Counted from the first letter of the stretch, positions 1 through 15,000 are shown. The stretch: 64,000 nucleotides of DNA from Archivesica marissinica (GCA_014843695.1 CM026402.1:18343354-18407353); one strand, 5' to 3'. Notes: a model not told the origin generated them from the sequence alone. Numbers and translations: made by a program.

Positions 1-3000
1 TGTGACCAAACATCCGGCATTGTCTAACGTGTGATCAAACAACCGGCCTTGCCTAACGTGTAACCAAACAACCGGCATTGTCTAACGTGTGATCAAACAA
101 CGGGCCTTGTTCTAACGTGTGACCAAACAACCGGCCTTGTCTAACGTGTGACCAAACAACTGGCCTTGTCTAACGTGTGACCAAACAACCGGCCTTGTCT
201 AACGTGTGACCAAACAACCGGCATTGTCTAACGTGTGACCAACAACCGGCATTGTCTAACGTGTGACCAAACAACCGGCCTTGTTTAACGTGTGACCAAG
301 CAACGGGCCTTGTTCTAACGTGTGACCAAACAACGGGTCTGTTCTAATGTGTAACCAAACAACCGGCCTTGTTTAACGCGTGACCAAGCAACGGATCATG
401 TTCTAACGTGTGATCAAGTTACGGGCCTGGTTCTAACGTGTGACCAAACAACCGGCATTGTCTAACGTGTGACCAAACAACCGGCCTGGTTCTAACGTGT
501 GATCAAGTTATGGGCCTGGTTCTAACGTGTGACCAAACAACCGGCATTGTCTAACGTGTGACCAAACAACCAGCATTGTCTAACGTGTGACCAAACAACC
601 GGCCTTGTCTAACGTGTGACCAAACAACCGGCCTGGTTCTAACGTGTGACCAAACAACCGGCATTGTCCAACGTGTGACCAAACAACCGGCATTGTCTAA
701 CGTGTGACCAAACAACCGGCATTGTCTAACGTGTGATTAAACAACCGGCATTGTCTAACGTGCGACCAAACAACCGGCATTGTCTAACGTGTGACCAAAC
801 AACCGGCATTGTCTAACGTGTAACCAAACAATGGGCCTTGTCTAACGTGTGACCAAACAACCGGCATTGTCTAACGTGTGATCAAACAACCGGCATTGTC
901 TAACGTGTGACCAAACAACCGGCATTGTCTAAAGTGCGACCAAACAACCGGCCTTGTCTAACGTGTAACCAAACAACCGGCATTGTCTAACGTGTGACCA
1001 AACAACCGGCATTGTGTAACCAAACAACGGGCCTTGTCTAACGTGTGACCAAACAACCGGCATTGTCTAACGTGTGACCAAACAACCGGCATTGTCTAAG
1101 GTGTAACCAAACAACGGGCCTTGTCTAACGTGTGACCAAACAACCGGCATTATCTAACGTGTAACCAAACAACGGGCCTTGTCTAACGTGTGACCAAACA
1201 ACGGGCCTTGTCTAACGTGTGACCAAACAACCGGCATTGTCTAACGTGTGACCAAACAACCGGCATTGTCTAACGTGTAACCAAACAACGGGCCTTGTCT
1301 AACGTGTGACCAAACAACCGGCATTGTCTAACGTGTAACCAAACAACCGGCCTTGTCTAACGTGTAACCAAACAACCGGCCTTGTCTAACGTGTAACCAA
1401 ACAACCGGCCTGGTTCTAACGTGCGACGAAACAACCGGCATTGTCTAACGTGTGACCAAACAACCGGCATTGTCTAACGTGTAACCAAACAACCGGCCTT
1501 GGCTAACGTGCGACCAAACAACTGGCCTTGTCTAACGTGTAACCAAACAACCGGCCTTGTCTAACGTGCGACCAAACAACCGGCATTGTCTAATGTGTGA
1601 CCAAACAACGGGCCTTGTTCTAACGTGTGACCAAACAACCGGCATTGTCTAACGTGTAACCAAACAACCGGCATTGTCTAATGTGTGACCAAGCAACCGG
1701 CCTTGTCTAACGTGTGACCAAGCAACCGGCATTGTCTAACGTGTGACCAAACAACCGGCATTGTCTAACGTGTGACCAAACAACCGGCATTGTCTAACGT
1801 GTAACCAAATAACCGGCCTGGTTCTAACGTGTGACCAAACAACCGGCATTGTCTAACGTGTGACCAAACAACCGGCATTGTTAACGTGTGACCAAACAAC
1901 CGGCATTGTCTAACGTGTGACCAAACAACCGGCATTGTCTAACGTGTAACCAAACAACCGGCCTTGTCTAACGTGTGACCAAACAACCGGCATTGTCTAA
2001 CGTGTAACCAAACAACGGGCATTGTCTAACGTGTGACCAAACAACCGGCATTGTCTAACGTGTGACCAAACAACCGGCATTGTCTAACGTGTGACCAAAC
2101 AACCGGCATTGTCTAACGTGTAACCAAACAACCGGCCTTGTCTAACGTGTGACCAAACAACCGGCATTGTCTAACGTGTGACCAAACAACCGGCATTGTC
2201 TAACGTGTGACCAAACAACCGGCATTGTCTAACGTGTGACCAAACAACCGGCCTTGTCTAACGTGTGACCAAACAACCGGCATTGTCTAACGTGTGACCA
2301 AACAACCGGCATTGTCTAACGTGTAACCAAACAACCGGCCTTGTCTAACGTGTAACCAAACATCCGGCCTTGTCTAACGTGTGACCAAACAACCGGCATT
2401 GTCTAACGTGTAACCAAACAACGGGCCTTGTCTAACGTGTGACCAAACAACCGGCATTGTCTAACGTGTAACCAAACAACTGGCCTTGTCTAACATGTAA
2501 CCAAACAACGGGCCTTGTCTAACGTGTAACCAAACAACCAGCATTGTCTAATGTGTGACCAAACAATCGGCCTTGTCTAACGTGTGACCAAACAACCGGC
2601 CTGGTTCTAACGTGTGACCAAACAACCGGCATTGTCTAACGTGTAACCAAACAACCGGCCTTGTCTAACGTAAAACCAAACAACCGGCCTTGTCTAACGT
2701 GTAACCAAACAACCGGCCTGGTTCTAACGTGCGACCAAACAACCGGCATTGTCTAACGTGTGACCAAACAACCGGCATTGTCTAACGTGTAACCAAACAA
2801 CCGGCCTGGTTCTAACGTGTGACCAAACAACCGGCATTGTCTAACGTGTGATCAAACAACCGGCCTGGTTCTAACGTGTGACCAAACAACCGGCATTGTC
2901 TAACGTGTAACCAAACAACCGGCCTTGTCTAACGTGTAACCAAACAACCGGCCTTGTCTAACGTGTAACCAAACAACCAGCCTGGTTCTAACGTGCGACC

Positions 3001-6000
3001 AAACAACCGGCATTGTCTAACCTGTGACCAAACAACCGGCATTGTCTAACGTGTAACCAAACAACCGGCCTTGTCTAACGTGCGACCAAACAACCGGCCT
3101 TGTCTAACGTGTAACCAAACAACCGGCCTTGTCTAACGTGCGACCAAACAACCGGCATTGTCTAACGTGTGACAAAACAACCGGCCTTGTCTAACGTGTG
3201 ACCAAACAACCGGCCTTGTCTAACGTGTAACCAAACAACCGGCCTTGTCTAACATGCGACCAAACAACCGGCCTTGTCTAACGTGCGACCAAACAACCGG
3301 CATTGTCTAACGTGCGACCAAACAACCGGCATTGTCTAACGTGTGACCAAACAACCGGCATTGTCTAACGTGTGACCAAACAACCGGCATTGTCTAACGT
3401 GTAACCAAACAACCGGCCTTGTCAAAACGTGTAACCAAACAACGGCCTTGTCTAACGTGTGACCAAACAACCGGCATTGTCTAACGTGTGACCAAACAAC
3501 GGGCCTTGTCTAACGTGTGACCAAACAACGGGCCTTGTCTAACGTGTGACCAAACAACCGGCATTGTCTAACGTGTGACCAAACAACCGGCCTTGTCTAA
3601 CGTGTGACCAAACAACCGGCCTGGTCTAACGTGTGACCAAACAACCGGCATTGTCTAACGTGTGACCAAACAACCGGCATTGTCTAACGTGTAACCAAAC
3701 AACCGGCCTTGTCTAACGTGTAACCAAACAACCGGCCTTGTCTAACGTGTGACCAAACAACCGGCATTGTCTAACGTGTAACCAAACAACGGGCCTTGTC
3801 TAACGTGTGACCAAACAACCGGCATTGTCTAACGTGTGACCAAACAACCGGCTTGTCTAACGTGTAACCAAACAACCGGCCTTGTCTAACGTGTAACCAA
3901 ACAACGGGCCTTGTCTAACGTGTAACCAAACAACCGGCCTTGTCTAACGTGTGACCAAACAACCGGCATTGTCTAACGTGTGACCAAACAACCGGCCTTG
4001 TCTAACGTGTGACCAAACAACTGGCCTTGTCTAACGTGTGACCAAACAACCGGCCTTGTCTAACGTGCGACCAAACAACCGGCATTGTCTAACGTGTGAC
4101 CAAACAACCGGCCTTGTCTAACCTGTGACCAAACAACCGGCCTTGTCTAACGTCCGACCAAACAACCGGCCGTGTCTAACGTGCGACCAAACAACAACCG
4201 GCCTTGTCTAACGTGCGACCAAACAACCGGCATTGTCTAACGTGTGACCAAACAACCGGCCTTGTCTAACCTGTGACCAAACAACCGGCCTTGTCTAACG
4301 TGTGACCAAACAACCGGCCTTGTCTAACGTGCGACCAAACAACCGGCCTTGTCTAACGTGCGACCAAACAACCGGCATTGTCTAACGTGCGACCAAACAA
4401 NNNNNNNNNNNNNNNNNNNNNNNNNNNNNNNNNNNNNNNNNNNNNNNNNNNNNNNNNNNNNNNNNNNNNNNNNNNNNNNNNNNNNNNNNNNNNNNNNNNN
4501 NNNNNNNNNNNNNNNNNNNNNNNNNNNNNNNNNNNNNNNNNNNNNNNNNNNNNNNNNNNNNNNNNNNNNNNNNNNNNNNNNNNNNNNNNNNNNNNNNNNN
4601 NNNNNNNNNNNNNNNNNNNNNNNNNNNNNNNNNNNNNNNNNNNNNNNNNNNNNNNNNNNNNNNNNNNNNNNNNNNNNNNNNNNNNNNNNNNNNNNNNNNN
4701 NNNNNNNNNNNNNNNNNNNNNNNNNNNNNNNNNNNNNNNNNNNNNNNNNNNNNNNNNNNNNNNNNNNNNNNNNNNNNNNNNNNNNNNNNNNNNNNNNNNN
4801 NNNNNNNNNNNNNNNNNNNNNNNNNNNNNNNNNNNNNNNNNNNNNNNNNNNNNNNNNNNNNNNNNNNNNNNNNNNNNNNNNNNNNNNNNNNNNNNNNNNN
4901 NNNNNNNNNNNNNNNNNNNNNNNNNNNNNNNNNNNNNNNNNNNNNNNNNNNNNNNNNNNNNNNNNNNNNNNNNNNNNNNNNNNNNNNNNNNNNNNNNNNN
5001 NNNNNNNNNNNNNNNNNNNNNNNNNNNNNNNNNNNNNNNNNNNNNNNNNNNNNNNNNNNNNNNNNNNNNNNNNNNNNNNNNNNNNNNNNNNNNNNNNNNN
5101 NNNNNNNNNNNNNNNNNNNNNNNNNNNNNNNNNNNNNNNNNNNNNNNNNNNNNNNNNNNNNNNNNNNNNNNNNNNNNNNNNNNNNNNNNNNNNNNNNNNN
5201 NNNNNNNNNNNNNNNNNNNNNNNNNNNNNNNNNNNNNNNNNNNNNNNNNNNNNNNNNNNNNNNNNNNNNNNNNNNNNNNNNNNNNNNNNNNNNNNNNNNN
5301 NNNNNNNNNNNNNNNNNNNNNNNNNNNNNNNNNNNNNNNNNNNNNNNNNNNNNNNNNNNNNNNNNNNNNNNNNNNNNNNNNNNNNNNNNNNNNNNNNNNN
5401 AACCTGCCTTGTCTAACCTGTGACCAAACAACCGGCATTGTCTAACGTGTGACCAAACAACCGGCATTGTCTAACATGTGACCAAACAACCGGCATTGTC
5501 TAACGTGTGACCAAACAACCGGCCTTGTTTAACGTGTGACCAAACAACGGGTCTGTTCTAACATGTAACCAAACAACCGGCCATGTCTAACGCGTGACCA
5601 AGCAACGGATCATGTTCTAACGTGAGATCAAGTTACGGGCCTGGTTCTAACGTGTGACCAAACAACCGGCATTGTCTAACGTGTGACCAAACAACCGGCA
5701 TTGTCTAACGTGTGACCAAACAACCGGCCTTGTCTAACATGTGACCAAACAACCGGCCTGGTTCTAACGTGTGACCAAACAACCGGCCTTGTCTAACGTG
5801 TGACCAAACAACCGGCCTTGTCTAACGTGTGACCAAACAACCGGCATTGTCTAACGTGTGACCAAACAACCGGCCTTGTCTAACGTGTGACCAAACAACC
5901 GGCATTGTCTAACGTGTGACCAAACAACCGGCATTGTCTAACGTGTAACCAAACAACCGGCCTTGTCTAACGTGTAACCAAACAACCGGCCTTGTCTAAC

Positions 6001-9000
6001 GTGTGACCAAACAACCGGCATTGTCTAACGTGTGACCAAACAACGGGCCTTGTCTAACGTGTGACCAAACAACCGGCATTGTCTAACGTGTAACCAAACA
6101 ACCGGCCTTGTCTAACGTGTGACCAAACAACCGGCATTGTCTAACGTGTAACCAAACAACGGGCCTTGTCTAACGTGTAACCAAACAACCGGCCTTGTCT
6201 AACGTGTAACCAAACAACCGGCCTTGTCTAACGTGTAACCAAACAACCGGCCTGGTTCTAACGTGTGACCAAACAACCGGCCTTGTCTAACGTGTGACCA
6301 AACAACCGGCATTGTCTAACGTGTGACCAAACAACCGGCATTGTCTAACGTGTGACCAAGCAACCGGCATTGTCTAACGTGTGACTAAGCAACGGGCCAT
6401 GTTCTAACGTGTGACCAAACAACCGGCATTGTCTAACGTGCGACCAAACAACCGGCATTGTCTAACGTGTGACTAAGCAACGGGCCATGTTCTAACGTGT
6501 GACCAAACAACGGGCCTTGTTCTAACGTGTGACCAAACAACCGGCATTGTCTAACGTGCGACCAAACAACCGGCATTGTCTAACGTGTGACCAAACAACC
6601 GGCATTGTCTAACGTGCGATCAAACAACCGGCATTGTCTAACGTGCGACCAAACAACCGGCATTGTCTAACGTGTGACTAAGCAACCGGCCTGGTTCTAA
6701 CGTGTGACCAAGCAACCGGCCTGGTTCTAACCTGTGACCAAGCAACCGGCCTGGTTCTAACGTGTGACCAAACAACGGGCCTTGTCTAACGTGTGATCAA
6801 ACAACCGGCCTGGTTCTAACGTGTGACCAAACAACCGGCCTTGTCTAACGTGTGACCAAGCAACGGGCCTTGTTCTAACGTGTGACCAAACAACCGGCAT
6901 TGTCTAACGTGTGACCAAACAACCGGCATTGTCTAACGTGTGACCAAACAACCGGCCTTGTCTAACGTGTGACCAAACAACCGGCCTGGTTCTAACGTGT
7001 GACCAAACAACCGGCCTTGTCTAACGTGTGACCAAACAACCGGCCTTGTCTAACGTGTGACCAAACAACCGGCATTGTCTAACGTGTGACCAAACAACCG
7101 GCCTTGTCTAACGTGTGACCAAACAACCGGCATTGTCTAACGTGTGACCAAACAACCGGCATTGTCTAACGTGTAACCAAACAACCGGCCTTGTCTAACG
7201 TGTAACCAAACAACTGGCCTTGTCTAACGTGTGACCAAACAACCGGCATTGTCTAACGTGTAACCAAACAACGGGCCTTGTCTAACGTGTGACCAAACAA
7301 CCGGCATTGTCTAACGTGTAACCAAACAACCGGCCTTGTCTAACGTGTGACCAAACAACCGGCATTGTCTAACGTGTAACCAAACAACGGGCCTTGTCTA
7401 ACGTGTAACCAAACAACCGGCCTTGTCTAACGTGTAACCAAACAACAGGCCTTGTCTAACGTGTAACCAAACAACCGGCCTGGTTCTAACGTGTGACCAA
7501 ACAACCGGTCTTGTCTAACGTGTGACCAAACAACCGGCATTGTCTAACGTGTGACCAAACAACCGGCATTGTCTAACGTGTGACTAAGCAACCGGCATTG
7601 TCTAACGTGTGACTAAGCAACGGGCGATGTTCTAACGTGTGACCAAACAACCGGCATTGTCTAACGTGCGACCAAACAACCGGCATTGTCTAACGTGTGA
7701 CTAAGCAACGGGCCATGTTCTAACGTGTGACCAAACAACGGGCCTTGTTCTAACGTGTGACCAAACAACCGGCATTGTCTAACGTGCGACCAAACAACCG
7801 GCATTGTCTAACGTGTGACCAAACAACCGGCATTGTCTAACGTGCGATCAAACAACCGGCATTGTCTAACGTGCGACCAAACAACCGGCATTGTCTAACG
7901 TGTGACTAAGCAACCGGCCTGGTTCTAACGTGTGACCAAGCAACCGGCCTGGTTCTAACGTGTGACCAAGCAACCGGCCTGGTTCTAACGTGTGACCAAA
8001 CAACGGGCCTTGTCTAACGTGTGATCAAACAACCGGCCTGGTTCTAACGTGTGACCAAACAACCGGCCTTGTCTAACGTGTGACCAAGCAACGGGCCTTG
8101 TTCTAACGTGTGACCAAACAACCGGCATTGTCTAACGTGTGACCAAGCAACCGGCCTGGTTCTAACGTGTGACCAAACAACCGGCCTTGTCTAACGTGTA
8201 ACCAAACAATGGGCCTTGTCTAACGTGTGACCAAGCAACGGGCCTTGTTCTAACGTGTGACCAAGCAACCGGCATTGTCTAACGTGTGACCAAACAACCG
8301 GCATTGTCTAACGTGTAACCAAACAACCGGCCTTGTCTAATGTGTAACCAAACAACCGGCCTTGTCTAACGTGTGACCAAACAACCGGCATTGTCTAACG
8401 TGTGACCAAACAACCGGCATTGTCTAACGTGTGAACAAACAACCGGCCTGGTTCTAACGTGTGACCAAGCAACCGGCCTGGTTCTAACGTGTGACCAAAC
8501 AACAGGCCTTGTCTAACGTGTGATCAAACAACCGGCCTGGTTCTAACGTGTGACCAAACAACCGGCCTTGTCTAACGTGTGACCAAGCAACGGGCCTTGT
8601 TCTAATGTGTGACCAAACAACCGGCATTGTCTAACGTGTGACCAAGCAACCGGCCTGGTTCTAACGTGTGACCAAACAACCGGCCTTGTCTAACGTGTAA
8701 CCAAACAACGGGCCTTGTCTAACGTGTGACCAAGCAACGGGCCATGTTCTAACGTGTGATCAAACAACCGGCCTGGTTCTAACGTGTGACCAAACAACCG
8801 GCATTGTCTAACGTGTGACCAAGCAACGGGCCTTGTTCTAACGTGTGACCAAACAACCGGCATTGTCTAACGTGTGACCAAACAACCGGCATTGTCTAAC
8901 TTGTGACCAAGCAACGGGCCTTGTTCTAACGTGTGACCAAACAACCGGCATTGTCTAACGTGTGACCAAACAACCGGCATTGTCCAACGTGTGACCAAAC

Positions 9001-12000
9001 AACCGGCATTGTCCAACGTGTGACCAAACAACCGGCATTGTCCAACGTGTGACCAAACAACCGGCATTGTCTAACGTGTGACCAAACAACCGGCATTGTC
9101 TAATGTGTGACCAAACAACCGGCATTGTCTAACGTGTGACTAAACAACCGGCATTGTCTAACGTGCGACCAAACAACCGGCATTGTCTAACGTGTGACCA
9201 AACAACCGGCATTGTCTAACGTGTAACCAAACAACCGGCATTGTCTAACGTGTAACCAAACAACGGGACTTGTCTAACGTGTGACCAAACATCCGGCATT
9301 GTCTAACGTGTGATCAAACAACCGGCCTTGCCTAACGTGTAACCAAACAACCGGCATTGTCTAACGTGTGATCAAACAACGGGCCTTGTTCTAACGTGTG
9401 ACCAAACAACCGGCCTTGTCTAACGTGTGACCAAACAACTGGCCTTGTCTAACGTGTGACCAAACAACCGGCCTTGTCTAACGTGTGACCAAACAACCGG
9501 CATTGTCTAACGTGTGACCAACAACCGGCATTGTCTAACGTGTGACCAAACAACCGGCCTTGTTTAACGTGTGACCAAGCAACGGGCCTTGTTCTAACGT
9601 GTGACCAAACAACGGGTCTGTTCTAATGTGTAACCAAACAACCGGCCTTGTTTAACGCGTGACCAAGCAACGGATCATGTTCTAACGTGTGATCAAGTTA
9701 CGGGCCTGGTTCTAACGTGTGACCAAACAACCGGCATTGTCTAACGTGTGACCAAACAACCGGCCTGGTTCTAACGTGTGATCAAGTTATGGGCCTGGTT
9801 CTAACGTGTGACCAAACAACCGGCATTGTCTAACGTGTGACCAAACAACCAGCATTGTCTAACGTGTGACCAAACAACCGGCCTTGTCTAACGTGTGACC
9901 AAACAACCGGCCTGGTTCTAACGTGTGACCAAACAACCGGCATTGTCCAACGTGTGACCAAACAACCGGCATTGTCTAACGTGTGACCAAACAACCGGCA
10001 TTGTCTAACGTGTGATTAAACAACCGGCATTGTCTAACGTGCGACCAAACAACCGGCATTGTCTAACGTGTGACCAAACAACCGGCATTGTCTAACGTGT
10101 AACCAAACAATGGGCCTTGTCTAACGTGTGACCAAACAACCGGCATTGTCTAACGTGTGATCAAACAACCGGCATTGTCTAACGTGTGACCAAACAACCG
10201 GCATTGTCTAAAGTGCGACCAAACAACCGGCCTTGTCTAACGTGTAACCAAACAACCGGCATTGTCTAACGTGTGACCAAACAACCGGCATTGTGTAACC
10301 AAACAACGGGCCTTGTCTAACGTGTGACCAAACAACCGGCATTGTCTAACGTGTGACCAAACAACCGGCATTGTCTAAGGTGTAACCAAACAACGGGCCT
10401 TGTCTAACGTGTGACCAAACAACCGGCATTATCTAACGTGTAACCAAACAACGGGCCTTGTCTAACGTGTGACCAAACAACGGGCCTTGTCTAACGTGTG
10501 ACCAAACAACCGGCATTGTCTAACGTGTGACCAAACAACCGGCATTGTCTAACGTGTGACCAAACAACCGGCATTGTCTAACGTGTAACCAAACAACCGG
10601 CCTTGTCTAACGTGTAACCAAACAACCGGCCTGGTTCTAACGTGCGACGAAACAACCGGCATTGTCTAACGTGTGACCAAACAACCGGCATTATCTAACG
10701 TGTAACCAAACAACCGGCCTTGGCTAACGTGCGACCAAACAACTGGCCTTGTCTAACGTGTAACCAAACAACCGGCCTTGTCTAACGTGCGACCAAACAA
10801 CCGGCATTGTCTAATGTGTGACCAAACAACGGGCCTTGTTCTAACGTGTGACCAAACAACCGGCATTGTCTAACGTGTAACCAAACAACCGGCATTGTCT
10901 AATGTGTGACCAAGCAACCGGCCTTGTCTAACGTGTGACCAAGCAACCGGCATTGTCTAACGTGTGACCAAACAACCGGCATTGTCTAACGTGTGACCAA
11001 ACAACCGGCATTGTCTAACGTGTAACCAAATAACCGGCCTGGTTCTAACGTGTGACCAAACAACCGGCATTGTCTAACGTGTAACCAAATAACCGGCCTG
11101 GTTCTAACGTGTGAACAAACAACCGGCATTGTTAACGTGTGACCAAACAACCGGCATTGTCTAACGTGTGACCAAACAACGGGCCTTGTCTAACGTGTGA
11201 CCAAACAACCGGCATTGTCTAACGTGTAACCAAACAACCGGCCTTGTCTAACGTGTGACCAAACAACCGGCATTGTCTAACGTGTGACCAAACAACGGGC
11301 ATTGTCTAACGTGTGACCAAACAACCGGCATTGTCTAACGTGTGACCAAACAACCGGCATTGTCTAACGTGTGACCAAACAACCGGCATTGTCTAACGTG
11401 TAACCAAACAACCGGCCTTGTCTAACGTGTGACCAAACAACCGGCATTGTCTAACGTGTAACCAAACAACCGGCCTTGTCTAACGTGTAACCAAACATCC
11501 GGCCTTGTCTAACGTGTGACCAAACAACCGGCATTGTCTAACGTGTAACCAAACAATGGGCCTTGTCTAACGTGTGACCAAACAACCGGCATTGTCTAAC
11601 GTGTAACCAAACAACTGGCCTTGTCTAACGTGTAACCAAACAACAGGCCTTGTCTAACGTGTAACCAAACAACCGGCATTGTCTAACGTGTGACCAAACA
11701 ATCGGCCTTGTCTAACGTGTGACCAAACAACCGGCATTGTCTAACGTGTAACCAAACAACCGGCCTTGTCTAACGTAAAACCAAACAACCGGCCTTGTCT
11801 AACGTGTAACCAAACAACCGGCCTGGTTCTAACGTGCGACCAAACAACCGGCATTGTCTAACGTGTGACCAAACAACCGGCATTGTCTAACGTGTAACCA
11901 AACAACCGGCCTTGTCTAACGTGTGACCAAACAACCGGCCTTGTCTAACGTGTGACCAAACAACCGGCATTGTCTAACGTGTGACCAAACAACCGGCATT

Positions 12001-13611
12001 GTCTAACGTGTGACCAAACAACCGGCCTTGTCTAACGTGTAACCAAACAACCGGCCTTGTCTAACGTGTAACCAAACAACCAGCCTGGTTCTAACGTGCG
12101 ACCAAACAACCGGCATTGTCTAACCTGTGACCAAACAACCGGCATTGTCTAACGTGTAACCAAACAACCGGCCTTGTCTAACGTGCGACCAAACAACCGG
12201 CCTTGTCTAACGTGTAACCAAACAACCGGCCTTGTCTAACGTGCGACCAAACAACCGGCATTGTCTAACGTGTGACAAAACAACCGGCCTTGTCTAACGT
12301 GTGACCAAACAACCGGCCTTGTCTAACGTGTAACCAAACAACCGGCCTTGTCTAACATGCGACCAAACAACCGGCCTTGTCTAACGTGTGACCAAACAAC
12401 CGGCATTGTCTAACGTGTGACCAAACAACCGGCATTGTCTAACGTGTGACCAAACAACCGGCATTGTCTAACGTGTGACCAAACAACCGGCATTGTCTAA
12501 CGTGTAACCAAGCAACCGGCCTTGTCTAACGTGTAACCAAACAACCGGCCTTGTCTAACGTGTGACCAAACAACCGGCCTTGTCTAACGTGTGACCAAAC
12601 AACCGGCATTGTCTAACGTGTGACCAAACAACCGGCCTTGTCTAACGTGTGACCAAACAACCGGCATTGTCTAACGTGTGACCAAACAACCGGCCTTGTC
12701 TAACGTGTAACCAAACAACCGGCATTGTCTAACGTGTGACCAAACAACCGGCATTGTCTAACGTGTGACCAAACAACCGGCCTTGTCTAACGTGTGACCA
12801 AACAACCGGCATTGTCTAACGTGTAACCAAACAACGGGCCTTGTCTAACGTGTGACCAAACAACCGGCATTGTCTAACGTGTAACCAAACAACCGGCCTT
12901 GTCTAACGTGTGACCAAACAACCGGCATTGTCTAACGTGTGACCAAACAACCGGCATTGTCTAACGTGTGACCAAACAACCGGCATTGTCTAACGTGTGA
13001 CCAAACAACCGGCCTTGTCTACGTGCGACCAAACAACTGGCCTTGTCTAACGTGTAACCACACAACCGGCCTTGTCTAACGTGCGACCAAACAACCGGCA
13101 TTGTCTAACGTGTGACCAAACAACCGGCTTGTCTAACCTGTGACCAAACAACCGGCCTTGTCTAACGTCCGACCAAACAACCGGCCGTGTCTAACGTGCG
13201 ACCAAACAACAACCGGCCTTGTCTAACGTGCGACCAAACAACCGGCATTGTCTAACGTGTGACCAAACAACCGGCCTTGTCTAACCTGTGACCAAACAAC
13301 CGGCCTTGTCTAACGTGTGACCAAACAACCGGCCTTGTCTAACGTGCGACCAAACAACCGGCCTTGTCTAACGTGCGACCAAACAACCGGCATTGTCTAA
13401 CGTGCGACCAAACAACCGGCATTGTCTAACGTGCGACCAAACAACCGGCATTGTCTAACGTGTGACCAAACAACCGGCCTTGTCTAACGTGCGACCAAAC
13501 AACCGGCCGTGTCTAACGTGCGACCAAACAACGGGCCTTGTCTAACGTGTGACCAAACAACCGGCTTTGTCTAACGTGCGACCAAACAACCGGCCTTGTC
13601 TAACGTGCGAC
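1..13611. repeat. Very long 29-bp satellite array
   Basis: About 430 head-to-tail units of 29 bp (some 30 bp), each built on TAACGTGTGACCAAACAACC followed by GGCATTGTC, GGCCTTGTC or GGCCTGGTTC. The array starts before the window and ends abruptly at about 13611, where unrelated sequence begins. Variant units recur in the same order at distant places, so the array contains higher-order duplications: about 1,228 bp apart (6381 against 7609, 6793 against 8021) and about 9.0-9.3 kb apart (1 onward against 9280 onward). No long reading frame is maintained. Confidence 0.98.
4401..5400. other. Assembly gap (1000 N)
   Basis: Exactly 1000 N inside the 29-bp satellite, a conventional placeholder size, so the real array length is unknown. 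Reading frames crossing it are meaningless. Confidence 0.99.
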
Positions 13612-14389
13612 ACGTCGTATTGCGTGGATGTTTATGCGACACATCGTATTATAGTCATTTTATGCCAAGTATTTTCAAACATATGACCGGGTGGAATGAC
13701 GGAAACCGACCAAGGCGACGAGTGACATGGGGCTAGTTACCCTGTCAATAACTTAAACTCGTGTTTCATGTGGAAGAAATCTCACCTGTTCGACAAAACT
13801 TACTTCCCATGTTGCTATTCGAATCCTGGTTGCATTGACAGTAAACACGCGCACTAAGCACTATCTAATATTGATATCCTGTTATAGTCGACAGGCGTAG
13901 TCTAGAACAGTGAGTTAATCTTTCCAGCTTCTTTGACATGATTGTTATTAGTTTGACATTCATTTTAGATTAAACATTATTTATTTCAGGATTTGTACAT
14001 GTAATCAAGAAATGAACATTTTACATATAAGTTAACAGCAGTAGACTGAAAGGGATTAGAACGAAAGAAAAATAAAGTTCTTCTCCCTATCAATTGATTG
14101 ATATACAATAGGCAGGAGAATAATATATAATTATATAACAATGAAAATACGTGAAATTTATTCTAGGTACATGTATATGTTAAAGAATTTCAGAAAGTAT
14201 TGTATTAGTGAGTCAATAGTTTTGGATGTTTGGTGAAACGGAGTATTGTTAACTTTTGAGGTAATATTATTTATTTGTTACCATGAGCCCAGTTGATGTT
14301 CTTACTATACTAATGGTGACTCTTAGATATTTGGAATGTTCAGTTGACCTTAAGTGTTATGTAACATGTATGGGCAAATGATGAGGTTT
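13612..14389. other. Non-coding flank of the satellite
   Basis: AT-rich sequence with no open frame, tandem repeat or SINE that I recognise. It may be the decayed 3' part of the retrotransposon called just to the right, but I see no coding trace in it. Confidence 0.5.
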
Positions 14390-14394
14390 CTTTT

Positions 14395-15000
14395 CTTATG
14401 GATTCTTAATATTTCGTATTTATCAGGGCTGAATTCCATTGTCGATTTCTATACCAAAGATTCTAAGTGGTTTAGGCCATAGTGTAGTGCTTCTATCGAG
14501 GACTGGGAATTGATGGAGAGGTAGACGATGGTGTCGTCGGCAAAGATGCGGGGCCAACTTTTAATGCTGTTTGGAAAATCATTTATATAAGAAAGAGACA
14601 GGACCCCAGAACAGACCCTTGGGGGACACCCGAGAGAACGGGTAACCAGTGAGAGTATTTAATTACCTATGACGAGAACTTGTTGTGACATGTTTTGAGA
14701 AGAGTGTATCCATAATGTGGCTTTATACCAGTGTTTGAGTTTATGAGTGAGCTTGTGGTGATCTACTTTGTCGAATGCTTTACAGAAATCCATTATGATG
14801 ACAGCCGGTCTGGTGACCGTGCTCGAGGTTGTTAGCTATCTCTTGTATGTAACCTACGAGTTGGGTGTGACAACTGTGTATCGACCTGAACTCGTGCTGC
14901 GATAGGCTAAGAATATGGTGAGAATCTATGACAATGTTTGAAACCAGGATGTGTTCTAACTTCTAAGAGTTTGGATGCTATAGAAATGGGGCGGTTATTG
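14395..15000 (-). pseudogene. Decayed non-LTR retrotransposon reverse transcriptase fragment
   Basis: Conceptual translation of the minus strand in shifting frames gives reverse transcriptase core motifs in the correct order. A block MDFCKAFDKVDHHKL lies near 14750-14800, then SGVPQGSVLG near 14610-14645, then FADDTIVYLS with the catalytic DD near 14520-14555. Stop codons and indels separate the blocks (for example, about 2 nt are missing in the IYIND-like segment near 14585), so it cannot encode a working enzyme. The motif set fits a CR1/Jockey-type LINE; the family is not resolved. No endonuclease domain or 3' tail is identifiable. Confidence 0.85.

Noticed and set aside
4349..5467. Four open frames of about 355-361 residues across the first gap
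   Set aside because: They consist mainly of N; the ends are satellite.
1..13611. CRISPR-like array, because of regular 29-bp repeats
   Set aside because: Units are contiguous with no spacers and the DNA is animal; it is a satellite.
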